Shown here piece after piece: positions 44,256 through 53,672 of a DNA stretch of 64,000 nt (position 1 is the first letter of the stretch; each line of letters starts with the position of its first letter). The DNA lies in NCBI GenBank assembly GCA_014359885.1, contig JACIYN010000016.1, positions 1-64,000 on the forward strand. Direction: 5' to 3'. The position numbers were made by a program, and so were the translations under genes. The stretch comes from Desulfacinum sp. (GTDB lineage: Bacteria; Desulfobacterota; Syntrophobacteria; Syntrophobacterales; DSM-9756). The notes under the pieces were generated by a model. It worked only from the letters and a program-made list of their open reading frames with translations, did no database searches and was not told the origin of the DNA.

Positions 44256-45509
44256 TCAATCCCGGCCGGCGGTGGCCTCCTCACTGCGGGTCCAGGGAGC
44301 AAACCGGGGGAGCAGCAAGATGCCGGGAACGGCCCCCAGGGTGCTCACCGCATAGAAGAGAGGCCAGCCCAGGGTGGATACCAGAAAGCCTGTGGGGGCT
44401 CCGGCCAGCACGCGGGTGACGGCCATGAGGCTCGACAGGAGCGCGAATTGGGTGGCCGTGTAACGCTTGTTGCAAAGGCTCATGAGGAAGGCCAGGAAGG
44501 CCGCGGTCCCGAGGCCCCCGCAGATGTTTTCCACCGCCACCGCCCCCACCATGGCGGGGTAGTTGCGGCCCAGCAGGGCCAGGCCCGTGAAGCCCAAGTT
44601 GGAGACGGCCTGCAAAAAGGCGAAGATCCACAGCGACCGGTGGATCCCGATCCGGGAGAGGATACCGCCGCCGGCCAGGGTGCCCAGGATGGTGGCCGCC
44701 AGGCCGAAGGCCTTGTTGACCGTCCCCACCTCGGTTCGGGTAAAACCGATGTCCAGCAGAAAAGGGGTGGTCATGGCCCCGGCGATGGCGTCTCCCAGCT
44801 TGAAGACCATGATGAAGGCGAGCATTTCCACTGCGCCGGACCGCCTGAAATAGTCGGCCAGCGGCATCCAGACGGCTTCCCGCAGGGTTGCCGGCACCGG
44901 CGCGGCTTCGTGAGGGTTACGGGGTTCCGGGGAAAGGAAGGTGAAGAGGGTGCAGGCGCCCATGGCCGCCGCCATGAGCCCGTAGACGTGGGGCCATGGA
45001 AGGTGGTCGGAAAGGATGAGGGCCAGGGCCCCGGACGTCAGCATGGCGAGCCGGTAGCCCACCACGCTGGTGGCGGCTCCGGCCCCCTTTTCCTCATCGG
45101 GAAGCACGTCGGCCCGATAGGCGTCGATGACGATGTCCTGGCTGGCGCTCAGAAACGCGACCGAGAGGGCCAGCGTGCCCACGAGCAGAATATGACGGGC
45201 GGGAGAGAAGGAGCCCAGCGCCAGAATGGCTCCGGCCAGGAGGAGCTGGCTAAGGAGGATCCATCCGCGGCGGCGGCCGAGCCAGGGAGGGACGAACCGG
45301 TCCATGACGGGAGCCCACAGGATCTTGAGGGTGTAGGGCAGTCCCACCAGGGAAAAGATGCCGATGAGGCGGATATCCACCTTTTCCGAAGCCATCCAGG
45401 CTTGGAGGGTGGAACCGGTGAGAGCCAGCGGCAGGCCGGAGGAAAAACCCAGGCCCAGGAGGCACAGGACCCGACGTCGTCCATAAACGGAAAGCCAGGA
45501 AGGGTTCAT
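44256..45509 (-). CDS. ampG: Muropeptide permease AmpG-like MFS transporter
   Basis: 417 residues with about twelve hydrophobic helices. The family start LGFSSGLPLALTGSTLQAWM and GLPYTLKILWAPVMDRFVPP are hallmarks of AmpG, as are SASQDIVIDAYRADVLPDEE and VGAVAVENICGGLGTAAFLA. It imports anhydromuropeptides from the periplasm for cell-wall recycling. Other AmpG-like carriers (acetyl-CoA transporter type) are an alternative. The ribosome site is weak. Confidence 0.88.
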   Translation of the reverse strand: MNPSWLSVYGRRRVLCLLGLGFSSGLPLALTGSTLQAWMASEKVDIRLIGIFSLVGLPYTLKILWAPVMDRFVPPWLGRRRGWILLSQLLLAGAILALGSFSPARHILLVGTLALSVAFLSASQDIVIDAYRADVLPDEEKGAGAATSVVGYRLAMLTSGALALILSDHLPWPHVYGLMAAAMGACTLFTFLSPEPRNPHEAAPVPATLREAVWMPLADYFRRSGAVEMLAFIMVFKLGDAIAGAMTTPFLLDIGFTRTEVGTVNKAFGLAATILGTLAGGGILSRIGIHRSLWIFAFLQAVSNLGFTGLALLGRNYPAMVGAVAVENICGGLGTAAFLAFLMSLCNKRYTATQFALLSSLMAVTRVLAGAPTGFLVSTLGWPLFYAVSTLGAVPGILLLPRFAPWTRSEEATAGRD

Positions 45510-45688
45510 GTCGTTCCACGCACGAAAGGATTGGAAGGCCGTATCCGGCCGGGTTTCCGGAAGGACTCTTTTCGCACGAGGAAGGTCCTTCCTGCAAGTG
45601 CGGGAAGGATTTTCGGCGCACCATGCGGTCGCAGCGCGGAGCCCCGCGACCAGACGGTGCCGCCACTCCCGCGAAAGCGACAATCTAC

Positions 45689-45907
45689 AGGAGCTTGTCC
45701 GGGAACAGGTTTCCGTCTGGAACCCGTAAAGGATCTGACCTCTTTCGTAGCCGCGGGGCTTCAGCCCCGCGGGAAAGGGGTGCCCGTCGCCCCATGACGA
45801 GACAGCCCATACCCGACGGCGCATCCGACATGCGGGGATCTTTAGGCAGCCCTAAAGGGCTGCGCCACAAAAGAAGCGGTTTGCCCTGGCGTTTTCAGAC
45901 AAGCTCC
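45689..45907 (+). repeat. Composite GTAG-hairpin element, copy 7
   Basis: Left repeat AGGAGCTTGTCCGGGAAC, hairpin A 45747-45772, inverted hairpin B 45845-45868 (ending CCAC instead of CTAC), and right repeat TTTTCAGACAAGCTCC (45892-45907). One of the most complete copies. The 180 bases between it and the ampG start show no gene. Confidence 0.8.
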
Positions 45908-45980
45908 AGTAACCTCCCGCCCGCCATCGTCCCGGTTGGGCGGTGCCGGGGGGTGGGAATGGAAGGAGGAAGGCAAAAAG

Positions 45981-47054
45981 GTGCTTTCGGAAGGCATGGT
46001 TGACCAGAATGAAAAACGGCCCGGTGCCGGCCCGGGGGGGTCTTCCCTCCACGGGGAAGTGCACCGGGTCTATCCCGTCAAGGTGAGTCCTCTTTTCCAA
46101 CGCTTGATGGAAAAGCCGGGGGATCCCATCTGGCGTCAGGTGATGCCCGACGAGAGGGAGCTTCTGGACGACGGGCCTCTCGCCATGGAGGACCCGCTGG
46201 GCGAAGAGTCCCGATCGCCGGTTCCCAATCTGGTTCACAGGTATCCCGATCGGGTGCTGTGGATCGTATCGCACGTGTGCGCCGTTCACTGCCGGTTCTG
46301 CACCCGCAAGAGGCGCTGGACCCGCCCTGTGCCCCTCACCGATGGGATGACCCGGGCGGCCGAGGAATACATTTCCGCGACGCCGGCGATTCGGGATGTG
46401 CTCCTTTCCGGCGGCGATCCCCTCATGCTTCCCCTGGAGAAACTCCGCGATCTGTGCGCCCGCCTGCGGCGCATCCCCCATGTGCGGATCCTTCGCATCG
46501 GAACGCGCGTTCCTTTTGCGGCTCCGGAACGGGTCACCGATGAGCTGGTTCAGGTTCTCAGGACTCATCATCCGGTCTACATGAACATCCATGTCAATCA
46601 CCCGCGAGAGATCTCGCCCGAGGCGCGGGAGGCCTGCGCCCGGCTGGCGGATGCGGGCATCCCGCTGGGGAGCCAGACGGTGCTCCTTAAAGACGTGAAC
46701 GACGATCCGACGGTTCTGGAGGAACTGTTCGTCGAGCTTCTTTCTCTGCGCGTCCGCCCCTACTACCTGCTTCAAATGGACCTCATGAAGAGCACGGCCC
46801 ACTTCCGTACCGGCATCCGGGACGGGCTGCGCATTCTGCAAAGGCTGAGAAACCGCATCTCGGGCCTCGCTCTGCCCCAGTTCGTGGTGGACCTTCCCGG
46901 CGGATACGGCAAGGTGCCGCTCTTGCCCCAGGCGGTTGGGAGGATCGAGGCGGATCGCATCGTCTTTCGTAACTACGAAGGAAAAGCCTGCAGTTATCCG
47001 CTGGACGACGGGGAAGGGCCGGAATTGGCGAAACTTCTCGGAAAGGAACCGTGA
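45981..47054 (+). CDS. KamA-family radical SAM protein (lysine 2,3-aminomutase / EpmB-like)
   Basis: 357 residues from a GTG at 45981 behind AAGGAGG (an ATG at 45996 is possible). The cluster motif is CAVHCRFCTRKRRW near residue 105, followed by DVLLSGGDPLMLPLEKLRDL and RIGTRVPFAAPERVTDEL, both typical of lysine aminomutases and EF-P lysine mutase EpmB. YYLLQMDLMKSTAHFRT and PQFVVDLPGGYGKVPLL contain the substrate and PLP-lysine region (GGYGKVP). It probably isomerises lysine or a related amino acid; EpmA/EF-P partners are not in view. Confidence 0.88.
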   Translation: MLSEGMVDQNEKRPGAGPGGSSLHGEVHRVYPVKVSPLFQRLMEKPGDPIWRQVMPDERELLDDGPLAMEDPLGEESRSPVPNLVHRYPDRVLWIVSHVCAVHCRFCTRKRRWTRPVPLTDGMTRAAEEYISATPAIRDVLLSGGDPLMLPLEKLRDLCARLRRIPHVRILRIGTRVPFAAPERVTDELVQVLRTHHPVYMNIHVNHPREISPEAREACARLADAGIPLGSQTVLLKDVNDDPTVLEELFVELLSLRVRPYYLLQMDLMKSTAHFRTGIRDGLRILQRLRNRISGLALPQFVVDLPGGYGKVPLLPQAVGRIEADRIVFRNYEGKACSYPLDDGEGPELAKLLGKEP

Positions 47055-47097
47055 GGAGCCCCGCCGGCAACGCGGATTCCGCCCGCTGCAAAGACGT

Positions 47098-47125
47098 GCA
47101 TCCCCGCTTGCGCGGGAACGACACA
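47098..47125. repeat. Dispersed hairpin G
   Basis: TGCATCCCCGCTTGCGCGGGAACGACA type unit: a stem of CCCGC and GCGGG flanked by a conserved GAC/ATCC rim. Related copies lie at 51639 and 51689 inside a composite element. Confidence 0.6.
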
Positions 47126-47207
47126 GAAGGAGAGATCTGAAGGGGGCTTTAGAACGGAGCGGGGGCCGTTTGGATGAGGGGACGTGCGGCCGGGTGCGGG
47201 AAAAATC

Positions 47208-47735
47208 ATGAAGATCTTTGATAATAGTCGTTGGGCCGTCTGGTGGTCTGGTGCGATGGCCTTCGCCCTTTTCGGGCTCATCAGCGTCTTGAACCGGCCC
47301 TTGGAAACGGAAGCGGCCCCCTTGGGGATCCTTTCCCTGCAATGGGCGTGGACCAAGGAAGCTGCCAGGACCATTGTAGCGTCGTGGGCCCAGTCGGGTG
47401 TCTTGAAGGCGGCTTTCTGGAATATCTGGCTCGATTTTCCCTTTGCCCTGGCTTACGGCACAACCTTGAGTGCCATCTTTTCCCGGGTGTGCCGCATGCT
47501 GAAGGGAACTTCCTTCAAATCCTCGCTTTTCGGGCGCTATGCTCCTTTCCTTCCCCTCCTTGCGGCCTTCCTGGACATGGTGGAAAACGTGGCCCTCCTG
47601 AAAATGATGGGAGGCTCAGACGGCCCATCCTGGCCACCGATCGCCGCCATATGTTCCACGGCCAATTTTTCCATCCTGGCGATCAGCATCCTGGCAGTGC
47701 TACTGGTGTGGATCCGCTACAGGTCCTCCTCCTGA
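47208..47735 (+). CDS. Inner-membrane protein, function unknown
   Basis: About 175 residues with four hydrophobic segments: VWWSGAMAFALFGLISVLN, an amphipathic one at FWNIWLDFPFALAYGTTLSA, FLPLLAAFLDMVENVALLK, and STANFSILAISILAVLLVWI. FLDMVENVALL places acidic residues in a helix. No family was recognised. The ribosome site is weak. Its end overlaps, tail to tail, the last 19 bases of the cysK fusion gene. Confidence 0.65.
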   Translation: MKIFDNSRWAVWWSGAMAFALFGLISVLNRPLETEAAPLGILSLQWAWTKEAARTIVASWAQSGVLKAAFWNIWLDFPFALAYGTTLSAIFSRVCRMLKGTSFKSSLFGRYAPFLPLLAAFLDMVENVALLKMMGGSDGPSWPPIAAICSTANFSILAISILAVLLVWIRYRSSS

Positions 47736-50041
47736 GTCCTCTCCCAGCGCGGTCCCAGGGGCGTGTCCACCACCCGGATGCCCTTTTCCAGGAGCTCCTC
47801 CCGAAGCCGATCGGCCGTCGCCCAATCCTTGGCCTTCCGGGCGGCTTCCCTTCTTTCCAGCAGGGCCTTCTCCTCATCGCTTAGGGGGCTGAGATCCAAC
47901 CGAAAGAGCCCCAGCACCTGGTCGAGGTGGCGAAGGGAGGCCAAAATCTGCTCCTTCTGTTCGGCGCTCAAGGGTTCCTTTTCCAGAAGGGGGTTCAGGG
48001 TGCGGATGAATTGGAAGAGCGAGGCCAGGGCCTTGGGCGTGTTGAGATCGTCCGCCAGTGCGTCGAAAAACCCCTGCTCCAGGGCGAAGACGGCCTCTTC
48101 CACCGCGGCATGGCGCGCTCCATCGGCGGGACTGTGCCGGATTCGCCCGATGAATTCGCGGATTCGCTTGAGGCCCCGCGAGGCGCTCTGAAAGCTTTCC
48201 AGGGAGGCGTTCATGGGCTTGCGGTAATGGGAACCCAGCAGCCAGAATCGGATCTGAGACGGCGAAAAACCGCGCTCGTACAGGGACTGGAGGTTGGGTT
48301 CCCCGCCCGGCAATTCCTGACCCTCTTCCTTGAGGTGCACTCTTTCGGCCAGCAGCCACGTGTTGGCATACGGTTTTCCGGTGAGCGCCTCGGCGACGGC
48401 CCGGACGTTTTCCAAATGGGGGAAGAGAAAATCCATGCTGCTCACATGGATGTCCAGCGGATAGCCGAACTGGTCGAAAACGGCGGCGGCCGCGGCGATG
48501 TGCCAGGTGGGCAGGACGTTGCCCCATTCGGTCTTCAGGTAGTCGCCGCGTTTGAGCTCGGCCAGGGTGGCCCGTTTGAGAAGGGCGAAGTCCCTGGGGT
48601 TGAGCTTTTCGTAGGCGTCCAGGTCCACGGTGGTGCCCACCCGGATCTTTTTGGGATCCACCCCGGAAAGGGTGCCGTAGTCGGCGAAGCCCGTCAGGCT
48701 GAAATAGACGGAGCGGAGCTTTTCGTAGGCCATCCCCTTTTGGAGGAGAGTCCGGGCGGTTTCCACGATGGCGTTCAGGTGCTCCGAGGTGCGAGCCGTC
48801 CGAAGGGACTGGGTGATGCCCAGCCGGCGAAATTCCCGGGTGAGATCCGATACCTTTTCTTCCACATACCGGTCGAGAGGCATGCCGCGATCCAGGGCGC
48901 ACTGGATGGAGCGGCTGTCCAGGTCGGGAATGAGCACGAAGGCCTCCGCCTTGAACCCCTTGACCGTGAGAAAGCGGGTGAGTAGGTCGGCCAGGATGAA
49001 CCGGCGAGCGGCTTCCAGCTCCAGGCCCGAATCCAGCGGGGGACCCGTCACGGCGATGCGCACCTTGCCTTCCTGAACCGGCTTGAAGGGGGATTTCTTC
49101 CGTCTCAGGAAGTCGAAGAATTGGAAGTCGGGTTCCAGCATGGTGGTGAAAAGATTGGTGCTCAGATACCGGTCGCCGCCGTCGGGCAGGACCGCCACGA
49201 TGATCCCGTCTTCGCGTTCCGTGGCGATCTGGGCCGCCGCCGCCATGGCCGCCCCCGAGCTCATGCCCACGAAGATGCCTTCCTCCTTGGCGAGACGCCG
49301 GGCCATTTCGAAGGCGTCCTCGTCCTTGACGTGGACGATTCGGTCCAGACGATACCGGTCGAAAATCCCCGGAACATAGGATTCCTTCATGTTCTTCAGG
49401 CCCTGGATCTTGTGGCCCGGGTAGGGCTCCACGGCCACCACCTGGATGTTGGGATCCCGTTCCTTCATGGCCCGCAGGATACCCATGGCGGTGCCGCTGG
49501 TGCCCAGGGTGGTGACCACCACGTTCACCTTGCCGTCCGTCTGTTCGTAGATCTCGGGGCCGGTCCCGCGGTAGTGGGCTTCCGGGTTGGCGGGGTTGTT
49601 GAACTGGTCGGCCAGGAAATACTTGTCGGGGTTTTCCCGCACCATGCGGTAGACTTCCTCGATGGCGCCGTCCGTGCCCAAGGAACCGGGAGTCAGCAGC
49701 AGCTCCGCACCCAGGGCCTTCAGGATCTTCTGGCGCTCCAGGCTGGCCGTTTCCGGCATGGCCAGCACCAGCCGGTAGCCCTTGACGGCGGCCACCACCG
49801 CCAGACCGATGCCCGTGTTGCCGCTGGTGGCTTCAATGATGGTCTTGTCGGGAGTCAGCTCTCCGCTGCGTTCCGCGGCCTCGATCATGGAAAGGGCCGG
49901 CCGATCCTTGATGGATCCTCCCGGGTTCTTGGCTTCCAGTTTGACGTAGATGGTTGTCCGGGGATTGGGGTTGAGCTTGTTGATGCGCACAAGGGGTGTA
50001 TGGCCTATCAACTCCAAGACATTGTTGAAAACATTCTTCAT
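47717..50041 (-). CDS. cysK: Cysteine synthase fused to a catalytically dead cysteinyl-tRNA synthetase-like domain
   Basis: 774 residues. Residues 1-300 are a complete PLP cysteine synthase: PLP lysine K45 in NPGGSIKDRP, TSGNTGIGLAVVAA, and phosphate loop TTLGTSGTAMG, closest to the CysM-like branch. Residues about 310-774 align along the whole catalytic core of cysteinyl-tRNA synthetase (FKPVQEGKVRIAVTGPP, NPRDFALLKR, PTWHIAAAAA, PLDIHVSSMDFLFPHLEN, FWLLGSHYRKPMN), but its active sites are gone. HIGH is ELEA (341-344), KMSKS is absent near 573-580, and three of four zinc ligands are replaced (Cys to Thr332, Cys to Ala516, Glu to Val546). The enzyme should make cysteine; the second half may regulate or scaffold. 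Start: MKNVFNNVLELIGHTPLV. Confidence 0.9.
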   Translation of the reverse strand: MKNVFNNVLELIGHTPLVRINKLNPNPRTTIYVKLEAKNPGGSIKDRPALSMIEAAERSGELTPDKTIIEATSGNTGIGLAVVAAVKGYRLVLAMPETASLERQKILKALGAELLLTPGSLGTDGAIEEVYRMVRENPDKYFLADQFNNPANPEAHYRGTGPEIYEQTDGKVNVVVTTLGTSGTAMGILRAMKERDPNIQVVAVEPYPGHKIQGLKNMKESYVPGIFDRYRLDRIVHVKDEDAFEMARRLAKEEGIFVGMSSGAAMAAAAQIATEREDGIIVAVLPDGGDRYLSTNLFTTMLEPDFQFFDFLRRKKSPFKPVQEGKVRIAVTGPPLDSGLELEAARRFILADLLTRFLTVKGFKAEAFVLIPDLDSRSIQCALDRGMPLDRYVEEKVSDLTREFRRLGITQSLRTARTSEHLNAIVETARTLLQKGMAYEKLRSVYFSLTGFADYGTLSGVDPKKIRVGTTVDLDAYEKLNPRDFALLKRATLAELKRGDYLKTEWGNVLPTWHIAAAAAVFDQFGYPLDIHVSSMDFLFPHLENVRAVAEALTGKPYANTWLLAERVHLKEEGQELPGGEPNLQSLYERGFSPSQIRFWLLGSHYRKPMNASLESFQSASRGLKRIREFIGRIRHSPADGARHAAVEEAVFALEQGFFDALADDLNTPKALASLFQFIRTLNPLLEKEPLSAEQKEQILASLRHLDQVLGLFRLDLSPLSDEEKALLERREAARKAKDWATADRLREELLEKGIRVVDTPLGPRWERTQEEDL

Positions 50042-50221
50042 GACCTTCGGCTCCCGCACTGTCTTTCCGATGGCGCCGGTGCTTGCGACGGAATCCACCG
50101 GCCGGCAAAGTCCCGGCTATAGTGACCACTTTCGGGGCTTTTGTCAAAGTCCGGGATATTTGTGAAAAAAGGAGCGCACAAAGCGCCTTTGTAGGGCATG
50201 GATCTACGTATATTCCGATGT

Positions 50222-50250
50222 TTGACGAGCCGGAAGGGAGGCGCTATAAA
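50222..50250 (+). promoter_or_regulatory. Promoter of panE
   Basis: TTGACG (50222-50227), a 17-base spacer, and TATAAA (50245-50250), 65 bases before the panE start. Confidence 0.75.
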
Positions 50251-50315
50251 TACGCTCATTGAGCGGCTTGTGAGAACTCAGACAGATGGAAGGATGGAGC
50301 CAGAAGGAGCGATCC

Positions 50316-51269
50316 ATGAAGATCGGGGTGATGGGAACCGGTGGCGTTGGTGGGTATTTCGGAGGGTATTTGGCACGTGCCGGCATGGACATCCACTTTC
50401 TTGCCCGGGGAAAGCATCTGCAGGCCCTCCAGGAAGACGGCCTGGAAGTCGTGACCAACAACGAAAATTTCCGTGTGCGGATCCACGCCACCAGCGAACC
50501 GGACGACATCGGCCCGGTGGATCTGCTCCTCTTCTGCGTCAAGGCCCATGATACGGAACAGGCGGCCCGGTACGTGGAGTCCATGGTGGAGGAGGACACC
50601 GTGATCCTCACCCTCCAGAACGGAATCGACAACGTGGAGAAGCTGGCCCAGTACTTCGGGGAAGAGAAGATCCTGGGCGGTACCGCCTATATCGAATCCA
50701 CCATCGCCTCGCCGGGGGTCATTGCCCACTCGGGCCAGCCGGGGCGCATCGTTTTTGGGGAGCTTTCCGGAGAACGCACGGAGCGGGCGGAAAGGGTTCT
50801 GGATCTCTTCCGGAAGGCGGGAATCCAGGCGGAGGTTTCCGACAACATCCAGCAGGTTTTGTGGTCCAAGTTCCTCTTTATTTGCGGCGTGCACGGCGTG
50901 AGCACGCTGTCGCGGTCTTCCCTGGGCCTGGTATTGGCCTGTCCCGAGACCCGCGAACTCTTGGCGGGCGTCATGCGGGAAGTGGAGGCGCTGGCGCGCA
51001 AACGCGGCGTGGATCTTCCCGCCGATGCGGTGGACCAGGCCATGGCGTTGGCCGAGTCCTACAACAAGCGTTTCAAGCCTTCCATGCTGCGCGATCTGGA
51101 GTGGCATCGAAAGACGGAGATCGAAGCGCTGAACGGCATGGTGGTGCGAATGGCCAGGGATCTGGAGGTGCCCACCCCCTACAATGAAGTGATCTATGCG
51201 GTGATGCGCCTGGAAAACAAGAAGATCGAAAACCCGGTCTGGGCCAGCCAACTGTCTACCGGCGATTGA
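50316..51269 (+). CDS. panE: 2-dehydropantoate 2-reductase (ketopantoate reductase)
   Basis: 317 residues; ATG behind AAGGAG. NADPH-binding GVMGTGGVGGYFGGYLARAG opens the protein. The family Lys is in LLLFCVKAHDT, QNGIDNVE follows, and the C-terminal catalytic Lys lies in QQVLWSKFLFICGVHG. It reduces ketopantoate to pantoate on the route to coenzyme A. It is divergent from the cysK fusion, with its own promoter. Paralogues with other oxo-acid substrates exist, so the substrate is not certain. Confidence 0.9.
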   Translation: MKIGVMGTGGVGGYFGGYLARAGMDIHFLARGKHLQALQEDGLEVVTNNENFRVRIHATSEPDDIGPVDLLLFCVKAHDTEQAARYVESMVEEDTVILTLQNGIDNVEKLAQYFGEEKILGGTAYIESTIASPGVIAHSGQPGRIVFGELSGERTERAERVLDLFRKAGIQAEVSDNIQQVLWSKFLFICGVHGVSTLSRSSLGLVLACPETRELLAGVMREVEALARKRGVDLPADAVDQAMALAESYNKRFKPSMLRDLEWHRKTEIEALNGMVVRMARDLEVPTPYNEVIYAVMRLENKKIENPVWASQLSTGD

Positions 51270-51344
51270 TCGAACGCACCTTCCCGCCGCTGTCTTCCCG
51301 GCACCTTCCCAGCCAACCCTAAGGACCATTTGCCGTCGGTTGAG

Positions 51345-51592
51345 ATATGGGGGCGAAAGATCTTTCGCCCCTGGGAGCTTGTCCGAGAACAGGCTTCCGT
51401 CTGGAACCGCTAAGGAGTCTGATCTCTTTCGTGGCCGCGGGGCTTCCGTCCCGGGGAATAAGGGGTCATCACAACCCAATGAACTGACGGGCAGTACCCG
51501 ATGGGCCATCCGACATCCGGGGATTCCTCCGCAGCCCTGAAGGGCTGCGCTACGAAAAAAACGGTCGTTCCCGCCGTTTACAGGCAGGCTCC
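51345..51592 (+). repeat. Composite GTAG-hairpin element, copy 8, with a type D remnant
   Basis: A degraded type D hairpin at 51345-51373 adjoins the left terminal repeat GGAGCTTGTCCGAGAAC (51374-51390). Hairpin A is mutated (51431-51456, GTGG instead of GTAG). Inverted hairpin B is at 51529-51553, and the right repeat TTTACAGGCAGGCTCC ends at 51592. Confidence 0.75.
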
Positions 51593-51593
51593 G

Positions 51594-51738
51594 AGGAGCT
51601 TGCCTGAAAATGGCCCATTTGCCCCTTCCAACGTCCATTCGTCATCCCCGCGGAAGCGGGGATCCAGGATTTCCAGTAGGTTATGGATTCCCGCTTGCGC
51701 GGGAGTGACGGTTTGAGGAGTTCTCGGGCAAACTCCTA
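51594..51738 (+). repeat. Composite element variant, copy 9, with hairpin G core
   Basis: The same terminal repeats (AGGAGCTTGCCTGAAAA at 51594, TTCTCGGGCAAACTCCTAG at 51721-51739) enclose a different core: two G-type hairpins (CATCCCCGCGGAAGCGGGGA near 51641 and TTCCCGCTTGCGCGGGA near 51690). The right end contains the ubiD TAG stop. Confidence 0.7.
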
Positions 51739-53577
51739 GCGAAGAAACTCTTCGATCCCCAGTTCCTTGGCGCGCCGGGCTACCCGTTCCACCACCTGAG
51801 GGTCCATGACGATGTCGTCGGGCCAGAGCCGCAGATGGCCGTCCTCGGGTCCCTTCTTGGTGGCGTCCACCACCATGCGGCCTCGCTCCCGGATGATATC
51901 CCGCTTGGGATCCACGTTGTTGAAGAGCTTCCAGAGCACCAGGGAGCCGTCCCGCAAATCGATGTCGTGATCATAGAAGACGAAGATGGAAAAATCCTTC
52001 AATGCATCGGATGCCAGAAGCCCCGGTGCCGCCGATGGGGCCGGTGTGGTGCCGTCCTTCCGGAAGGAGAGAAGGAGCAAGGGGTTTCTGACCGCCAGAT
52101 CCGGCCGGTGGGCGTCCGTGATGCGTTCGCTCACCCGGCGGGCGTGTTCAAGCAGTGCGCCGTCTCCCGGCCACTGGGTCCGGATGGGTCTCTCGGGCCG
52201 CGGCGCCTCGGAAGGCAGCCTCCGCGTGGCGTCCAGGCCCACCTTGCCGCCGAAAAGGGGTTCCGGTGCACTGTGGTCCAGCACGTCCAGGACGCCTTCC
52301 GTGATGTACACATCCCGGTCCGGATCCAGGTGGTTGAGGACCGTTTCCAGGATCGCGCGGGGCCGGGACAGATCCGCATCCGCGTCCACCACCGCCAAAG
52401 CCTTACAAAAACTCATCTGCCCCTGCCCCCACAGGGCGCTCATGACCTTGCGGGCGTGCCCGGGGTATTCCTTCTCGAGAGCGATCACGGTGATGTTGTG
52501 GAACACGCCTTCCCACGGAAGCCAGTAGTCCCTGATTTCGGGCAGCACCGCCTGCAGCAGGGGCAGAAAGATCCGCTCCGTGGCCTTGGCCAGGTAGCAG
52601 TCTTCCATGGGAGGCCGCCCCACGATGGTGGCCGGATAGATGGGGTTGCGTCGATGGGTGACGGCCGTCAGATGGAAGACGGGGTAGATGTCGGCCAGGG
52701 AATAGTATCCCGTGTGGTCTCCGAAGGGACCTTCCACGCGCAGTTCCTCCGGATCCACGTAGCCTTCCAGGATGAATTCGGCTTCCGCCGGCACGTCCAG
52801 ATCCACCGTCACCGCCCTGGTCATGGGTACGGGAGCCCGCCGGATGAACCCGGAAAGGATCATCTCGTCCACGCCCCGGGGAAGAGGCGCCGTGGCCGCG
52901 TAGGTGGTGGCCGGATCTGTTCCGATGGCCACGGCCACCGGCATCCGCTTGCCCGCCTTGCGGTATTCCTGGAAATAGTGGGAGCCGTCCTTGTGGATGT
53001 GCCAGTGCATGCCGGTGGTGGTGCGGTCGTAAACCTGAAGCCGGTACATGCCGGCGTTTCGCTTGCCGGTCTTGAGGCTCTTGGTGATCACCACCGGCAG
53101 CGTGACGAAGGGCCCCCCGTCCAGGGGCCAGCACTTGAGGATGGGAAGCCTGTCCAGGTCGATCTGGGATCCGGTGAGCACCACTTCCTGGCAGGGGGCC
53201 TTGCGGGCCTTTCGCGGAAAGAACCGAAGGAGATCCAGCCCGAGAGGCAGCAACCGAAGGGCATCGCCCAGGGATTTGGGCGGCTCCATCTCGATGAACC
53301 GGCGCAGCCGGGCGGCCAGGGCTTCCAGGTCCGGCACCCCCAGGGCCATGCAGATCCGTTTCGGACTGCCGAAGGCATTGGTCAGAACAGGGAAGGGAGA
53401 TTCCACCACCTTTTCGAAGAGGAGCGCCTTGCCGCCCCCCGGGCTCTTGCTGGCCAGGTCCGTGATCTGGGTGATCTCCAGATCCCGGGAGACGGGCGCC
53501 TTGATCCGCAGCAGCTCTCCGGCCCGTTCCAGCGCCTCCACGAACTCACCCAGGTTTCGATACGCGGTCTTCATCAT
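51736..53577 (-). CDS. UbiD-family decarboxylase (menaquinone or aromatic acid)
   Basis: 613 residues, the longer UbiD type. Recognisable blocks are PFVTLPVVITKSLKTGKRNA, RLQVYDRTTTGMHWHIHKDG (prenyl-FMN and metal region), GTDPATTYAATAPLPRGVDE, EGPFGDHTGYYS (catalytic Glu-Asp-Glu region) and HRRNPIYPATIVGRPPMEDC. It decarboxylates an aromatic or polyprenyl acid using prenylated FMN. With menG and a UbiA prenyltransferase upstream in the same direction, it fits the late decarboxylation of the futalosine route (MqnL role), but a UbiX partner is not in view. Its stop codon lies in a composite-element end. Confidence 0.88.
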   Translation of the reverse strand: MMKTAYRNLGEFVEALERAGELLRIKAPVSRDLEITQITDLASKSPGGGKALLFEKVVESPFPVLTNAFGSPKRICMALGVPDLEALAARLRRFIEMEPPKSLGDALRLLPLGLDLLRFFPRKARKAPCQEVVLTGSQIDLDRLPILKCWPLDGGPFVTLPVVITKSLKTGKRNAGMYRLQVYDRTTTGMHWHIHKDGSHYFQEYRKAGKRMPVAVAIGTDPATTYAATAPLPRGVDEMILSGFIRRAPVPMTRAVTVDLDVPAEAEFILEGYVDPEELRVEGPFGDHTGYYSLADIYPVFHLTAVTHRRNPIYPATIVGRPPMEDCYLAKATERIFLPLLQAVLPEIRDYWLPWEGVFHNITVIALEKEYPGHARKVMSALWGQGQMSFCKALAVVDADADLSRPRAILETVLNHLDPDRDVYITEGVLDVLDHSAPEPLFGGKVGLDATRRLPSEAPRPERPIRTQWPGDGALLEHARRVSERITDAHRPDLAVRNPLLLLSFRKDGTTPAPSAAPGLLASDALKDFSIFVFYDHDIDLRDGSLVLWKLFNNVDPKRDIIRERGRMVVDATKKGPEDGHLRLWPDDIVMDPQVVERVARRAKELGIEEFLR

Positions 53578-53672
53578 CTCGTTGACTCCCCCCTACGGTG
53601 ATGGTCGCCCGTGCGCCACCCCGCATCGATGATGGATCGGGCCGGGCGCCGCCCCTCCAATCGAAAAGACTC

